Shown here in pieces: positions 10,609 to 22,019 of a stretch of 64,000 bases of DNA (its first letter is position 1; each line of letters opens with the position of its first letter). The translations under genes were made by a program, and so were the position numbers. The stretch comes from Periplaneta americana (lineage: Eukaryota; Arthropoda; Insecta; Blattodea; Blattidae): positions 90,528,106 to 90,592,105 of the forward strand of contig NC_091132.1 in the NCBI RefSeq assembly GCF_040183065.1. The letters run 5' to 3'. Under the pieces are notes generated by a model. It was given only the letters and a program-made list of their open reading frames with translations, did not search any database and was not told the DNA's origin.

Positions 10609-10879
10609 GCGGTAACGTATTTGGTAAGGAGTTGCGCTACAAGACGGACTGTCACATGTTTGATTTCCGATGGCGTGAATGTAATTTTTTCTATTAATCG
10701 AAAGCTTTCACCCGCATTATGAATCTGGAGTTCACTCAACATCTAACAGGAAGGAGTGCTGCTTTGGGGACAAAGGCGGTCAGCAGGAGAACTGACATCC
10801 CTAATGCTACTCAGTACTAATTTTCTCGTCAAGTAGTGGGACGTTCGGCTCCTACAACTCTAAAGGTAGAAACACATTA
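10609..10879. other. No gene recognised
   Basis: No motif recognised. A short CGGCACGGCACGG repeat at about 10883 marks the start of the next segment and could be an old element end. Confidence 0.35.
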
Positions 10880-11248
10880 TTGACACGGCACGGCACGGAA
10901 TGTGATTTCCTGTGCTGTCACGTTCTGCATTCAATGTGTGGTATTCGTTTTCTCCATGTATTTACGTTGCTTAAAATCACACTGTCCCCACGCCACGGAC
11001 GCCACGTCCTCTCCAGTGCAGCTCTCGTGCCATCACATTTAGATTTTCTGTTGCACCGGACATCGGTGGATGGTGGAGAGTACGTGCAGATTCATTATGG
11101 AGTAATGTATGATGAATTTTTGTATAATTTTAAATGCTCTAATTATAGAGACTTGAACATGAGAAACGTAGGATGTGAGGAAATAGGAAGAGATTTGAAT
11201 ATGAGCGGTCAATACTACAATTTATTATGTCAATTTATCCAGTATTAG
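10880..11248 (+). pseudogene. Possible MADF-domain remnant
   Basis: The second half of this 122-residue frame reads YDEFLYNFKCSNYRDLNMRN then VGCEEIGRDLNMSGQYYN. This resembles the MADF consensus (LYD...S..Y+D...R..AW.EI...L), with the usual Trp replaced by Cys. MADF/Myb proteins are DNA-binding partners in many insect PIF/Harbinger transposons. The first half is not recognised and the GC-richer CGGCACGGCACGG near 10885 could be an element end. The assignment rests on a weak consensus match; it could also be chance. Confidence 0.35.
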
Positions 11249-13157
11249 TAACTAAATTATAGACTGAAGTAAACTTTTTACTACCATTATTACTATTACT
11301 ACTGTATTGTTATACACGTATCTTAATTTTGCGGTCTACTTCGACGAACAACATTTAATGACAGAATAAGAAGAAGGCAATGAAAACACACAGCAGCAGT
11401 TGCAATAAAATTATCGCGTCCTTTATCTGCGCCATCAAATTCTACATATTTCCACCACAGGATGACGCTCTACGAACTGCAGGACCATCCCCTCACAAAC
11501 TGTGAGCCAATATATCCGGTGAAGCTATCTCTTCTCATTCAATCATACATCTGCATATAATAATAGACTATGTGTTTATAAAGTGATTAACAACAGACAA
11601 TGCGAATAAATAAGTTATCAGGATAAACATAATTGAGACAGAAACACATACTCAGCCCTGAGGGGAAAGGTAGAGAGAGAAGACTCTGTGGGATGATGTA
11701 TTACCTACGGAAACGTTCTGATTATTATGGTGGGATAGAAAATGAAGCTCTCTCCTCGGCATAAACTAGAGCTCTTCCGGTCTGCAGACTGTAGCCCTAT
11801 TGACAGAAGCAATCTGGTTTTCCTAGTCCTAGTGAAATAAGTCTCCATTATCTATCAGGAATCTATCCAATGTCAACTATAGTTATAGCGACATCAATGG
11901 CGTCAAAGGCTTTGGTGGCTATAAATAATATACAGGGACATCATTTTATTTTTATTTCAATTTTTATTGCACCTGAGTTTTTGAATGTACTTCACTCCCA
12001 CCCCTTCTACTAATGACATTCACCCGTCCTCCACACAGATCCAAGACCGCATATACAGACATAGTAGCCTTACGGCCATAGTAAACAGTACGTTCCAAAA
12101 ATATGTTCGCGTTTTCCAGTGACGAAAGAACTTTCAATATTGAATCATTTTCGCACACGTACTGTCGTCCATTTGCCTACGTCGTATCCCGGTTTCCCCC
12201 ACCAGCTTTTATTCGCCAGCTAATGGCTGGGCTGTCTTAGCTCTTTTCTGAGAATATTAATGTCTGTTAGGAATTGGACGTCTACGTAATATTATACAAC
12301 TGTTTAAAATAATTTAAATAAAAGGGCCTCGTTATGTAATTAACTTTTACGTGATATCCTCCCTTTCTACGACCCTACGACATAACCACTTGGACGGACA
12401 GTAGATAGTATGTCTGAGTAATTTTATCTTTTCGGATCGGGCAGAAGTGAAGATTGAATTTACAGTACGTAAGGTAATTGTTCAAATAGTAGGTACATAA
12501 TTATTTCAACGTGAGTTACTAGTACTAAGGACGAAACTGGTAATTGGGATTAGGCACAATAGTCTATAGTGCGATAATGTGCACATTAGAACTGAAGCCT
12601 GTATCGAAATGAACGGCCACCATTTTCAAAAATGTGTTTAAATATCCATATTATGATTATTTTTCAATTTAACTTCATTCTCTATATCGTACGCTAATGT
12701 GCTGTAGGCGGTATAATATGCACTGCATAATGAATACGTCCGATTGAATAGCTCAGTTCGTGAGTAAAAACACTCATTGTTAATACTGTACTGTATTTTG
12801 ATTAAAAAAAACCTAATGAAAATTATCAAACTAAAAATAGCGATATTTCCTAGTTTACGTAAATGGATGAACTACTTTTCTTCCCTCCTATACCTAGTAA
12901 AGTGATTTGTTTGTATATTACGTCAGTATCATCGAACTCAAGTCGTGGAAGGAGGTAGCAAACGGTGTTGATCCAAAGGTAGAACCAGGTTAATATTAAA
13001 AATGTTAGTAAAAATAAAATGACGTCCCTGTACAAGAATCGTAAATATTGAGTAACGTTTTTCATTTTTAGGTGAATTTCGTAAATTATACGCAAATTTT
13101 TAAGCGTTAAGAGTATTTGAGACGAAATTCACAAATTATATGAACATTTAAGTGACT
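11249..13157. other. No gene recognised
   Basis: Mostly AT-rich without convincing frames. At 11895-11925 the minus strand contains KAFDAID, resembling RT motif A, but with no supporting motifs around it. The frame at 11964-12158 (minus) is not recognised. Nothing else can be supported. Confidence 0.4.
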
Positions 13158-13814
13158 GTTACTGTACACTTTTACTACGTCATATTTTTTACCAATAAAA
13201 CGATACGGAAAAGAGTCTTTCAACCAATCATGGCTGCTTATCGCACAATTTTATCACTTCCTCAGCATTTGTTTTTTTTTTTTTTGTTTGCCAACATTTC
13301 AAACTGCAAATTCTTTACGGTATTATAAAATATGCTGTACGATCGTCATTTGCTTCCCGCATAGATAGTCACATAAAATGGCGGCTCCATTCAAACGTTT
13401 GGTTAAAGTAACATAACAGAAATTTAGTAAGTCAGTAATATATACTTTATTGTATTCATTTCTTCTAATCTTTATATACTTTCTTCTTTCTTTATCACCT
13501 CCCTAACATTTGTTTCTTTGTTTGCGTACATTTCAAACTGAAAACTCTTTACGGTACTATAAAACATACTTTGCGATCGTTATTTGTTTACGGTATAGAC
13601 AGTCAACTGAAAATAGCGGCTCCGTTCTAACATTTTGGTGAAGCTAACATTAGTGAAAAAGCATTTTCGTAATTAAATTAATATTTTATTGTATTAGAGT
13701 ACTTTATTTCTTCTAATCTTCATATATTTTCTTCTAATCGTCAATTAAATCCCACTCGAGCTTTGATTTTCTCTAGATAAATCAAAACCTCTATTGAGAT
13801 TACTGTTGATAAAA
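13158..13814. mobile_element. Non-coding Crypton-related element, copy A
   Basis: Both ends match the elements at 38349 and 39461. The left end has CTTTTACTACGTCATA, CCAATAAAACGATACG and TTTCAACCAATCATGGCTGC; the right end has AATCCCACTCGAG, TTTTCTCTAGATAAATCAAA and GAGATTACTGTTGAT. The recombinase segment present in the other two copies is absent. Instead the interior holds an imperfect direct duplication of about 240 bp (13255-13490 against 13495-13720; landmarks ACATTTCAAACTG, CTCTTTACGGTA, GCGGCTCC). No TIRs are seen, as expected for tyrosine-recombinase elements. Confidence 0.7.
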
Positions 13815-14385
13815 GTCCTTCCTTGACATACTACAACTTTTTTAAGGAGAACAGTACATCTTTCACCGCGCAGGGTAGGGGTACCCTTTGCGAAACAAAA
13901 AATTGTGGAATCTAAAATGCTTACACTGTAAGAGTTTATTGAACTACATCGTACGCGCTTTAAGAGCTGCACGAATCGCATTTTTTAATTCTTTACATTA
14001 TTTAAATAGAATGCGTTCACTGATTCGTATCACAAGAATCGCCTATAGGAAAATGCGGACGGAGCCCTCGGCAGAGCAACTCTTTCGGCGCGTGCAACGT
14101 TTACTGATGACGTCATAGCCGAATTCTAGTTAGTGAACAGCACCACAAGAATTATGCGTCCAAATTTTCTTCTTGAAGTACAGGATTTGCCACTGGAAAG
14201 CTGACAGGTGCAATGAATGACGGCACGCTTATCACAGTTGTTCAGAATTACGAAGAATTATTTAATGTAAAAAAACAGATTAGAGCAATTATCAACGTAG
14301 GGAGAATATATGAGAAGAGATTGGAACAATAATGAAGCAACTACGTATGTTTTTCTTTTTTAGTTTTTTCATATCTTACATTTAA

Positions 14386-14421
<36 letters not shown>

Positions 14422-14467
14422 CCATATATTGTTTGCAAGACAAAGTATATGATTATGTCTCGTGACC
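13815..14467. other. No certain gene; ATT microsatellite at 14380-14422
   Basis: A plus-strand stretch near 14225-14290 reads TLITVVQNYEELFNVKKQ, faintly MADF-like, too weak to annotate. The ATT run at 14380-14422 precedes the LINE fragment. Confidence 0.35.
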
Positions 14468-14640
14468 AGAATATTGTACGAAATGGAAACTTAAAAATTG
14501 GAGATTTATCCTTCGAAGAGGTGGGAAAATTCAAATATCTTGGAGCAACAAGAAACAAATATAAATGACACTCGGGAGGAAATTAAACGCAGAATAAATA
14601 TGGGAAATGCCTGTTATTATTCGGTTGAGAAGCTTTTGTC
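14468..14640 (+). pseudogene. LINE reverse-transcriptase fragment
   Basis: The plus-strand translation gives NIVRNGNLKIGDLSFEEVGK then FKYLGAT and, after a frameshift, NDTREEIKRRINMGNACYYS followed by VEKLLS. This is the well-known stretch between the RT fingers/thumb and the C-terminus of insect endonuclease-reverse transcriptases (FKYLG, EI+RRI, A...). Only about 170 bp remain, with a frameshift at about 14555 and a stop. It is flanked on both sides by ATT microsatellites. Confidence 0.75.
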
Positions 14641-14685
14641 ATTATGCGGGTAAACATGCGGGTTCCGTAAAAGTCATTTGTAAGA

Positions 14686-14689
<4 letters not shown>

Positions 14690-14724
<35 letters not shown>

Positions 14725-14805
14725 TATTATTATTAATTATTTTTTTTGAAGCCTCATAGGCCTATAAAATTAGAATATTTATAATTGTGATAATGATAAC
14801 TGATA

Positions 14806-14841
<36 letters not shown>

Positions 14842-15012
14842 TAATAATATTACTAAGTTATTATTGGTAGTATTTTTTCCTTTCTTTGAAGATTCAAATT
14901 GTGCACAGTTATAGCACGAAGGGCCGTACATGTGTTTGTATTTATTATGTATAATTAAATGCAATTCATTCATTCATTCATTCATTCATTCATTCATTCA
15001 TTCATTCATATT
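14690..15012. repeat. ATT/AAT and ATTC microsatellites
   Basis: ATT units run at 14692-14735, AAT units at 14811-14848 and eleven or so ATTC units at 14965-15010. The leucine-rich, isoleucine-rich and SFIH-type frames across them are artefacts of the repeats. Confidence 0.95.
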
Positions 15013-16119
15013 TTATTTCTAGACCCCAAAAATGCGAGATTTCTTGGAGAAAACGTACATTGTTGGTTACGTACAGAACTGACAATAATTATCTCTACAA
15101 GACACATTTTAATTTTTTTGATGCGGGTGATACTGATGCTGATCTGTGAGCGCACTCCACATAACTATTGCGATTAGTGCAGCTCTTGCGGCACGTATGG
15201 GCTGATTAGTGAACGCTTACTTGACCTTAGACTACGAGCCACATCAAAGTGCTCATTAACATTAGCATGAACCAATTTAGCCAGTATGATCACGCCAGTG
15301 ACACCATCTTCCTTCGCTTCGGATATGAGGGCATCTAAATTGCACATACTTGTAATATGAGCAGTGCTGCGCAGCCTGTCTCAGTAATATCTCGGCATGT
15401 AGCGCAGTTACAGATCTGTGCGACAACTTCTTTGGTTTACAGTCGCGAGTTCTGCAATATTAAAGTTATAATTAGAGACGAGAATTCCATGCACTTCAGT
15501 GTTCTTATAGAAACATAGGTCATAGCTCGAAGTTAGTGCTCATCCATTTCATCACTTTCCTGTTCCAAATATGTGTACTTTTGCCGTACATATTTGCATG
15601 TTTTGGCCTTTTGGGGATAAAACATGCATAACTTAATAATGCATACAAAATACATCATATTCAGTTTAAATGCATGTTTTAATGGTTTTGAATGGACACC
15701 TCAGTTTCTCGATTTTTATGTCCCTTATTTTAACTTCAGGAATCAGGAAAAGAAAAAAAAAACGAAATAACAGAAAAATGAAATAAAATGTTAAGATTTT
15801 CACAATAAAATGTTAGAGGACCTTCCACTGGACGAAAGTTCACTTTTATAACATTTTACTGACGATTCTCTACAGACTACTTGTCATAAATGGGTTTATT
15901 ACGTTGGATATTTTGAGAACAGTAGAGAGGAAATATAGTGGAAACTACCGACAAATAATTTAGGTCAAAAGCACCCTATTTCAGGGAGGTTGTAAATTCT
16001 CTCTCTTTTCCATTTTTAGTAGAGATTTAGATACCTCTAAAATTGGAATCATTCGCTAAACTGTCTTTGCAGTGTGTGAACCTCGTAAGTTGTTAATGTG
16101 TTTGTTTATTCTGTTTGCG
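15013..16119. other. No gene recognised; probable flank of a hAT remnant
   Basis: 15013-15540 shows nothing recognisable. From about 15560 the sequence is rich in CATATTTGCATG-like words similar to those at 16600-16680, which may be the decayed ends of the hAT element whose coding remnants follow. No clean TIR pair was found. Confidence 0.4.
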
Positions 16120-16530
16120 TGTGTTAATGTGGTTCTAACATTCGGATGAATTGTACTAAACAATTTCAAGTCGATCAGTATATTGTATCTGCTTCACTTA
16201 TTGCAAGAATGCAAAAAAGGAAAGAATCTGCAAAGAATTCTATAAATCCCTCAGTTATGCTGTGGGAAAGTGGGTATAGCGACGAAAAGCAAACTGGACA
16301 GTGTCATATATGCGAACCCGGACTACGGATTCTTTTGTTCAGTGAAGAAGGTTATTTGTGGTGATAACTTGAATGAAGAATTTAACCTGGTATTGTGACA
16401 AATGTGTTCATTCAAGTTTGCACCCATAACTTCTTGCGATGTAGAGAGGTCATTCTCTGCCTACAAAAACATATTGACTGGCAAGTGCAGGAATCTCACA
16501 GAAACCAATTTAGAAATGTTAGGTTATTAA
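16120..16530 (+). pseudogene. hAT transposase remnant, zinc-finger N-terminus and dimerisation C-terminus
   Basis: hAT transposases carry an N-terminal BED-type zinc finger and a C-terminal dimerisation domain. At 16146 the frame begins MNCTKQFQVDQYIVSASLIA, like the second half of such a finger (CxK.FQ..QH). At 16411-16530 a second frame reads FKFAPITSCDVERSFSAYKN then ILTGKCRNLTETNLEMLGY and a stop, the conserved hAT dimer motif (P.S.A.VER.FS.... .R..L...N...L). The catalytic core between them is missing and the two pieces are in different frames, so this is an internally deleted dead copy. Confidence 0.8.
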
Positions 16531-17803
16531 CTGTGCGAAAAAAAAGTGAAGTGAAATAAGATTTGTAACAAAAATAAAAGTACATATTTTAATGAATTGT
16601 TTGCTTGATAGTGCATATTTCATAGTTTGATAGCGCATGAATGCATGCATACTTTGGGATTTTATAGTGCATGAAATTCTCGTTTCTAGTTATAATAGAT
16701 ACACACCATACATTTTGAATTTCGCTTCATATGAAGATAAAATACATTGCTTAGCCTTCATTGATTACTTCTCTTAATATAGATCCATATTCTTCATTTG
16801 TAAACCGAAAGAAAAATAAAATATTGGAACGAACATAACTGCAGTTTCATTCCCAAAAATCGGTGGCGTTTTCTACGTGCCGCACAGTTGTCCAAAATCC
16901 ATATTCAGGAGGACAAAAGTAGAAAAATGACATGTCAAAAATGAAATAAAACCCTTAAATTATTTTTTCCTATATAACTGAATAACATTCAATTGCTTAT
17001 CTTAATCAGCGGAGGTGGCTGCAGAGCGAGATAAGAAGCCCGTGTTTTTTTTTTTTTTTTTTTTTGTAACATGCCACATTTCTCCAACCAGCATTCTTAC
17101 TTAGCAAGCGTCGCGAGTTTTCTGTTTTCTTTGTGCTGTATCTCTGTTGTAAGTGCTTGATTCCCTTTATATTTGGTATCAACATGTCAAATAGTTCTTT
17201 AGATATGTAACACTGTTTTTTTTGTACATTTAATGTTGTTATAGCATGTCAAAATAGCATGAATGGGAACTGGACAAAATATAAAATATAACCATTGAGT
17301 GCAGACTTGGCTAAGGTAGAGAGAAAAAAAACACCCTTTGTTCCGCCCCAAAATGATTTTTTTTTTTCATTTCCTCGAGTATTTATCTCTATTTGAAATG
17401 AAGTCCTAAGGTCCGCAGATTTGCGGAAGGAATAAATTATGCGCACTATTCTTCCCAGGTGCACTAGTGCAATTTTTCTCGATTGCAGTTATTTAAATAT
17501 CTGTGAACCGAATCTGCTTCCGAAGTACAATTCTGGGAATGCAAGGTGACAGCTTGTTAAGTACCAAATAAGCTTCATGAGTGCCCAAAAGGTGCAATAG
17601 TAGTACCTAAAATATTACATTTTCCCCCCATAAGATAATTGATCGTTGGAGAGCAAGAGGATAAAGAATAGGAGTATTTTTTAACAAAATGAACATTGGC
17701 TTAATAGGCTACTTATTAAAGTAGGTTCTCATCGTGATAGTTAGGCTTCGTATTTCAGCAGCCTATAAAATGGAATGAAGTTACCTGATTCGAAGTACTA
17801 TAT
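16531..17803. other. No gene recognised; poly-T tract at 17046-17066
   Basis: A T-run of about 20 at 17046 could be the reversed tail of a retroposed copy, but no source was recognised. The minus frame at 17249-17464 has no recognisable content. Confidence 0.4.
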
Positions 17804-18394
17804 GAGTCATTCCATCTCAAATCAACAAATTTCGCCGAAAACCTGTGGCGGTCAAATTCCAAATTTGAGTGAAACTTAGTCTGAACAATTATTGAAGTAT
17901 CATAGGAAGGGAAACACAGTATTTTGTTCTATGGGACAGTAGTTTTCGAGAAATGTACAATTGAGTATGCTGGGGTGTACAGACTCTTGACGCTCTGTCT
18001 GAAAGGAAAAAAAATTAATTACAGACGAACTATTGCAGAGAAATTCACGAAATTTCTTCCAGTTATAGTGGTGTTGTATTGCCTCATTCTGAGTTGTGAG
18101 ACATCTTGATCTACTGTTCGACCTTGGCTGAAATTAAAACAAAATATATTTTTTCAAGTATTTTTGTTTAATTTATTGTGTGAAAGGGCACATGGAAAAC
18201 ATTATGAAATTTTTACAGGAGATTATTCATTATCTGTACTATCAATACAAAAAACTGGCTTGTATTTTCCATTCTTGGAAGAGATACAATATTTCTATCA
18301 TTGACATGCATAATTGACAATGAATTTTACCGACTATGATCTATGACATTTTTATTGCATATTCAGGCCTACTTACTCATTATACTTCATGCCT

Positions 18395-18445
18395 ACTTTA
18401 TTACAGATATATCTCTACCAGGTTAAATAAATAAATACTACTAAT
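18395..18445 (+). repeat. LINE 3'-tail-like scrap inside the transposon
   Basis: CTCTACCAGGTTAAATAAAT followed by AATACTACTAATACTAAT matches the jockey/CR1-like LINE end at 37840 and, inverted, at 5214. It lies downstream of the transposase frame. It may be a very short retrotransposed end; it is too short to be sure. Confidence 0.4.
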
Positions 18446-20703
18446 ACTAATATCAACAAATTTACATGACACTGAAACTCTGGAAACTCTCAAATGTCTG
18501 TCATCTAATGGTACATATCAGTGGTTTTCTCTTGTACCAGGAATTCGTACAGAGTTATTAAATCGTTCCATCAGTTCCACTTCCGTGAGACGAATGTCTT
18601 CTTTACTGACATAAAAATATTTCACTCCAGCAATATGTTCATTTGCAAATTTGTATAGATCTCTGGTCGACAAAATTTGGCCCATATATGGACGCTGCAA
18701 GCTGGCTTTTGTTGCTGGTCTTTTCGTTGTCCCACCAATAGCGTCACGAGGGCTTTTCTCATGGCTTGTGGCAAAAAAATGCCATTCTGCATCTATTCCA
18801 AAATCGTTTTCATGATGAACTAAATTAACAAAATTCTTCCTGTTTTTATACTGAGATGCGGCTCCGTCACTAAAGTAAAAAATTTTCTTCATATTGTCAT
18901 CTAATGTTTTGAGGTGTTGAATTAACACTTTCTGGAAATGGTAAAAAGTACTGGTTACATGCATCAAACAGTCACTTATTATACATAGAGAAACGGGCTT
19001 GGGAACAGTTGGTGTTTCATCCTGGTGCATATAAATAACTACTGGGTGGAGTGTCGCCTGGTCATTTGTCCAGTGATAGCCTTGAACCACATCTTGAACT
19101 ATGAATGTATAATTTTCGGAAAAATCAACCAGTACTGCACATTCGTGTTTCTTTAGTGTTTCTTTGCACTGCTTCAAATATTGGGCCTGATTATGAGCAA
19201 CGAAGCTATGAGGACGATAAATTACCCGTATCTTATCAATGAGCTCTTCAACGAATTCTTCGAATGGTGTAACAAGTGTTTTCAATGTAGATCGGTCTAC
19301 TGTCACCCACTGTTTATATTCAACATCCTGCATACTTTCCCCACTTTCCAGCAAGAATTCACGTGCTTTTCCAGGGCCAGGACATTTTTCACATCCTGAT
19401 AAGGAACAGGGTTAATTTTGTGTAGAACATACCATCATTTGAAGAGACTTTTTTCATCCATTCCATGAACTGTCAGTATGTGTTTTAAACTTTGCACCAT
19501 GAGTCTTACATTTTGGTGTATTGCACACACGCACACTGTATGTGTTCCTTTTGCACCTGCCAGTATACATTGTTTTGGACGCAACTCGGCAAATTTGGAA
19601 AACCCAATAGAAAGTGAGCAGTTTTTCTCGCAGAATAATATGTACAATTCTTTCAAGTTACACAATATTAAACGCTTTTGCACCTGCTCTCGTACAATAG
19701 AATCTGCTGTAGTCATTTTTACAGACACAAAGTCCTTTTTTCCGGGACATACGCGACTATAATCATCATCTTCATAAAATTCAACTACTGCTGTCTTAAC
19801 GTTCTCAGGCACGGGATGGCCAGTCTTCTTTGTGATATCAAAAAACAAACCACGTGATCTCGCCTTTCTTACAATATACTCTGATACTCCAAATTCCTCA
19901 GCTACTTTCTTTAATGACCAGCTTCGTGGCGCAACTGAAACTAGTCGCATTTTCTCTTGAACTGTCAATGCCGTTTGTAAGGAACTTTTAACACAGTCAA
20001 GAAGGTCCTTATATTCCCTACCAAGAGCAACCAAATCGTTTTCTGAATTGTTTGAACTCGAATTTAATGTAACCTGAAGAACTTTTTCCAGTCTACCTTT
20101 GATAGCTGATGAAGCTTGTGCTAACTTTCTTTTCCCTAGAGCATGTTTTTGTTCACTGCTGAGTCTCTTCTGCTTTAAGGGTGATATTCCTACTTGTGAA
20201 AATGATACATTTATTGACTCTCGCTCTTCGTCTGGCGGTACTGAGAATGGCTGATCGTCCATTGATTCATCGGAATCATCACTACTATTTTGTAATCTTG
20301 TATAGCAATTTGTACATACACACTGTCCAGGTATAAGAGAGAATTTTTTCTTTCTGTTGACGAGGTCTTCTGTTATCTGTCGTAAACCCTTCTTAATAAC
20401 GGCCTTATGTCTTCTATATGGATCACAACATTTACGTCCAAAGAGATGTGTGTATTTGTCGCTGCAGTATATCTTCAAATGATGATAACAAACAGTCTCT
20501 ATGTTCTTCGGTTTCCTCAGTCTGCACCACAATAATTGTCTGTCTTGATCAGGCAAGGTTTTCACGTCCAACAAGGCAATAGATTGGGTATATGTTAGTT
20601 TGTGACAACTATCACCTGTCAGTTGTCCTACAGAACAAGAATCCATTTCCTTGGACATTTTCCTACTTCTAGAGTCACCCGTGAAATACACTGAAATAGA
20701 CAT
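18440..20703 (-). pseudogene. DDE-like transposase with Cys-rich N-terminus, broken
   Basis: The N-terminal frame (20703 to 19435, 422 residues, start MSISVYFTGD) has a Cys/His-rich region, VCYHHLKIYC, GRKCCDPYRRH and PGQCVCTNC, probably zinc-binding, then a helix-turn-helix-like WSLKKVAEEFGVSEYIVRKA. The C-terminal frame (19354 to 18518) has VLVDFSENYTFIVQDV, YFSDGAASQYKNRKNF and FFATSHEKSPRDAIGGTTKR, ending VRIPGTRENH. Related proteins occur in many invertebrates (Hydra, aphids) as uncharacterised, multi-copy proteins. The Asp in DFSEN, the Asp in FSDGA and the acid near PRDAIGG are candidate catalytic residues. A frameshift near 19437, a TAA about 20 bases further on (after CSTQN) and a TGA after GTRENH break the gene; CEKCPGPGK lies in the linking frame, and a readable tail continues to about 18440. 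Confidence 0.75.
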
Positions 20704-21538
20704 GTCTTAACGTCAAACTACTGTAAAATATACACTTTATAAATAACGGCGCACAGTTTTAATTCACTTACCTATAACCCAACAGTTCTTAGTCTGGTAA
20801 CTTGTCTTGTTGCTAATTCTGGTGTGATGTCAGCCCCGGCTGTGACGAGCTCGAACCACGGTAACACACAGCTACCACAATTAATGATAGATTTACTGAT
20901 GATACCACTTAATTATGAAAGTGAACTTTACTGTACACAGGTATGACAATTACTGTAGTTTGCGTATCCCGAGACTGACAGTGGAGTGCCGCGTCACCTC
21001 CAAGACATGCTTAGTCTTGCTCCGCGCAGGTTTAAACTTGCATGTACGTACACACGTGTCTACACGGAAGGGAGCCGAAATACAAGTTCAAAATTTCACC
21101 ATGCATACAGAATGTTTTAATGTCTTTACTACTAATATTTCGTTATTATTTCACCTTGCCTTTATCTTCTATACAACATAAAAGTATTGACCCATTTTTT
21201 GTACATTTTGTTTTATTTACATTATAATATAAACTTTTTTTCCACTGTTGTATCACTAAATAGTAGAAAATGTTCTTGAATATATTGTCACTAACTTTGA
21301 CAGAGAAATTTCGAGTCGTTTGTAAGTTATGGATTTTTTCCCCAATAGGCGCACACCAATATCGAGGGATGAAGTACTGTACACACACGTGCATATCAAA
21401 GAAATGAGTAGGATTTCGCACAAAATACTTTGCCTGTACTCATAGTCAATATCAATCAATAACTGGAACAATTTTCACCAGTATCCGAAAAAGTTGCGCC
21501 ACAGCCAATTTGTTGATTTGACATGGAATGACTCATAT

Positions 21539-21984
21539 GTGACGTCACAGCGCTGGTGCATGTACGTTCGTATACAAAATAGTTTCGCATCCTCTGCACT
21601 CTTTCTCTAGTACAGTGATGTCAAAGCAAGCGCATTTTTCTGACCTTGACGTCATGTGCGGGCATCAAGCGCTAAGTATGTTAAGAGGAAGGGTTGTGTA
21701 TATGAATAAGCAGCCTGTTGGATTAAGAAAACAGTGGTGCACAAACTTCAAACGGAACGTGACATTTTATGTCGTTACTTTTATATGGCTTCTTTCTGTT
21801 TGATATTATCTATATTGTCTGTAAAACAAAAGTACTAATACCAATTTCTTAACATTGCAGTTGTTTTTTATATGTTAATAACATAATAAAGAGTTAAGAA
21901 GCAATATTCACATAAAATCCATAGTAGTACAACTATACTGTACTAAATGGATGAAAAACATCAATCATAAAGAAAGTGATATCT

Positions 21985-22019
<35 letters not shown>

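Larger units (their letters stand above)
17804..21534 (-). mobile_element. 3.7-kb DNA transposon with ATAT duplication (possibly Sola)
   Basis: The ends are inverted repeats: GAGTCATTCCATCTCAAATC at 17804 and, inverted, GAGTCATTCCATGTCAAATC ending at 21534; both continue with AACAAATT and a TGTGGCG word. ATAT borders both ends (17800-17803 and 21535-21538), a 4-bp target duplication. The minus strand encodes the long transposase remnant at 18440-20703 with a 5' region of about 800 bp. Sola-superfamily elements make 4-bp duplications and encode DDE-type transposases; this fits but is not proven. A 60915-61155 MITE shares the ATAT duplication and GAG start. Confidence 0.8.

Noticed and set aside
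10500-10697. 65-residue frame with Cys and His residues
   Set aside because: It lies in the right arm of the foldback and the left arm has no matching frame.
11895-11925. KAFDAID on the minus strand as RT motif A
   Set aside because: No flanking RT motifs were found; seven residues can occur by chance.
14225-14335. Plus-strand TLITVVQNYEELFNVKK as a MADF domain
   Set aside because: Similarity is too short and lacks the Trp-containing core.
19478-19762. 94-residue plus-strand frame
   Set aside because: Antisense shadow of the DDE-like transposase.
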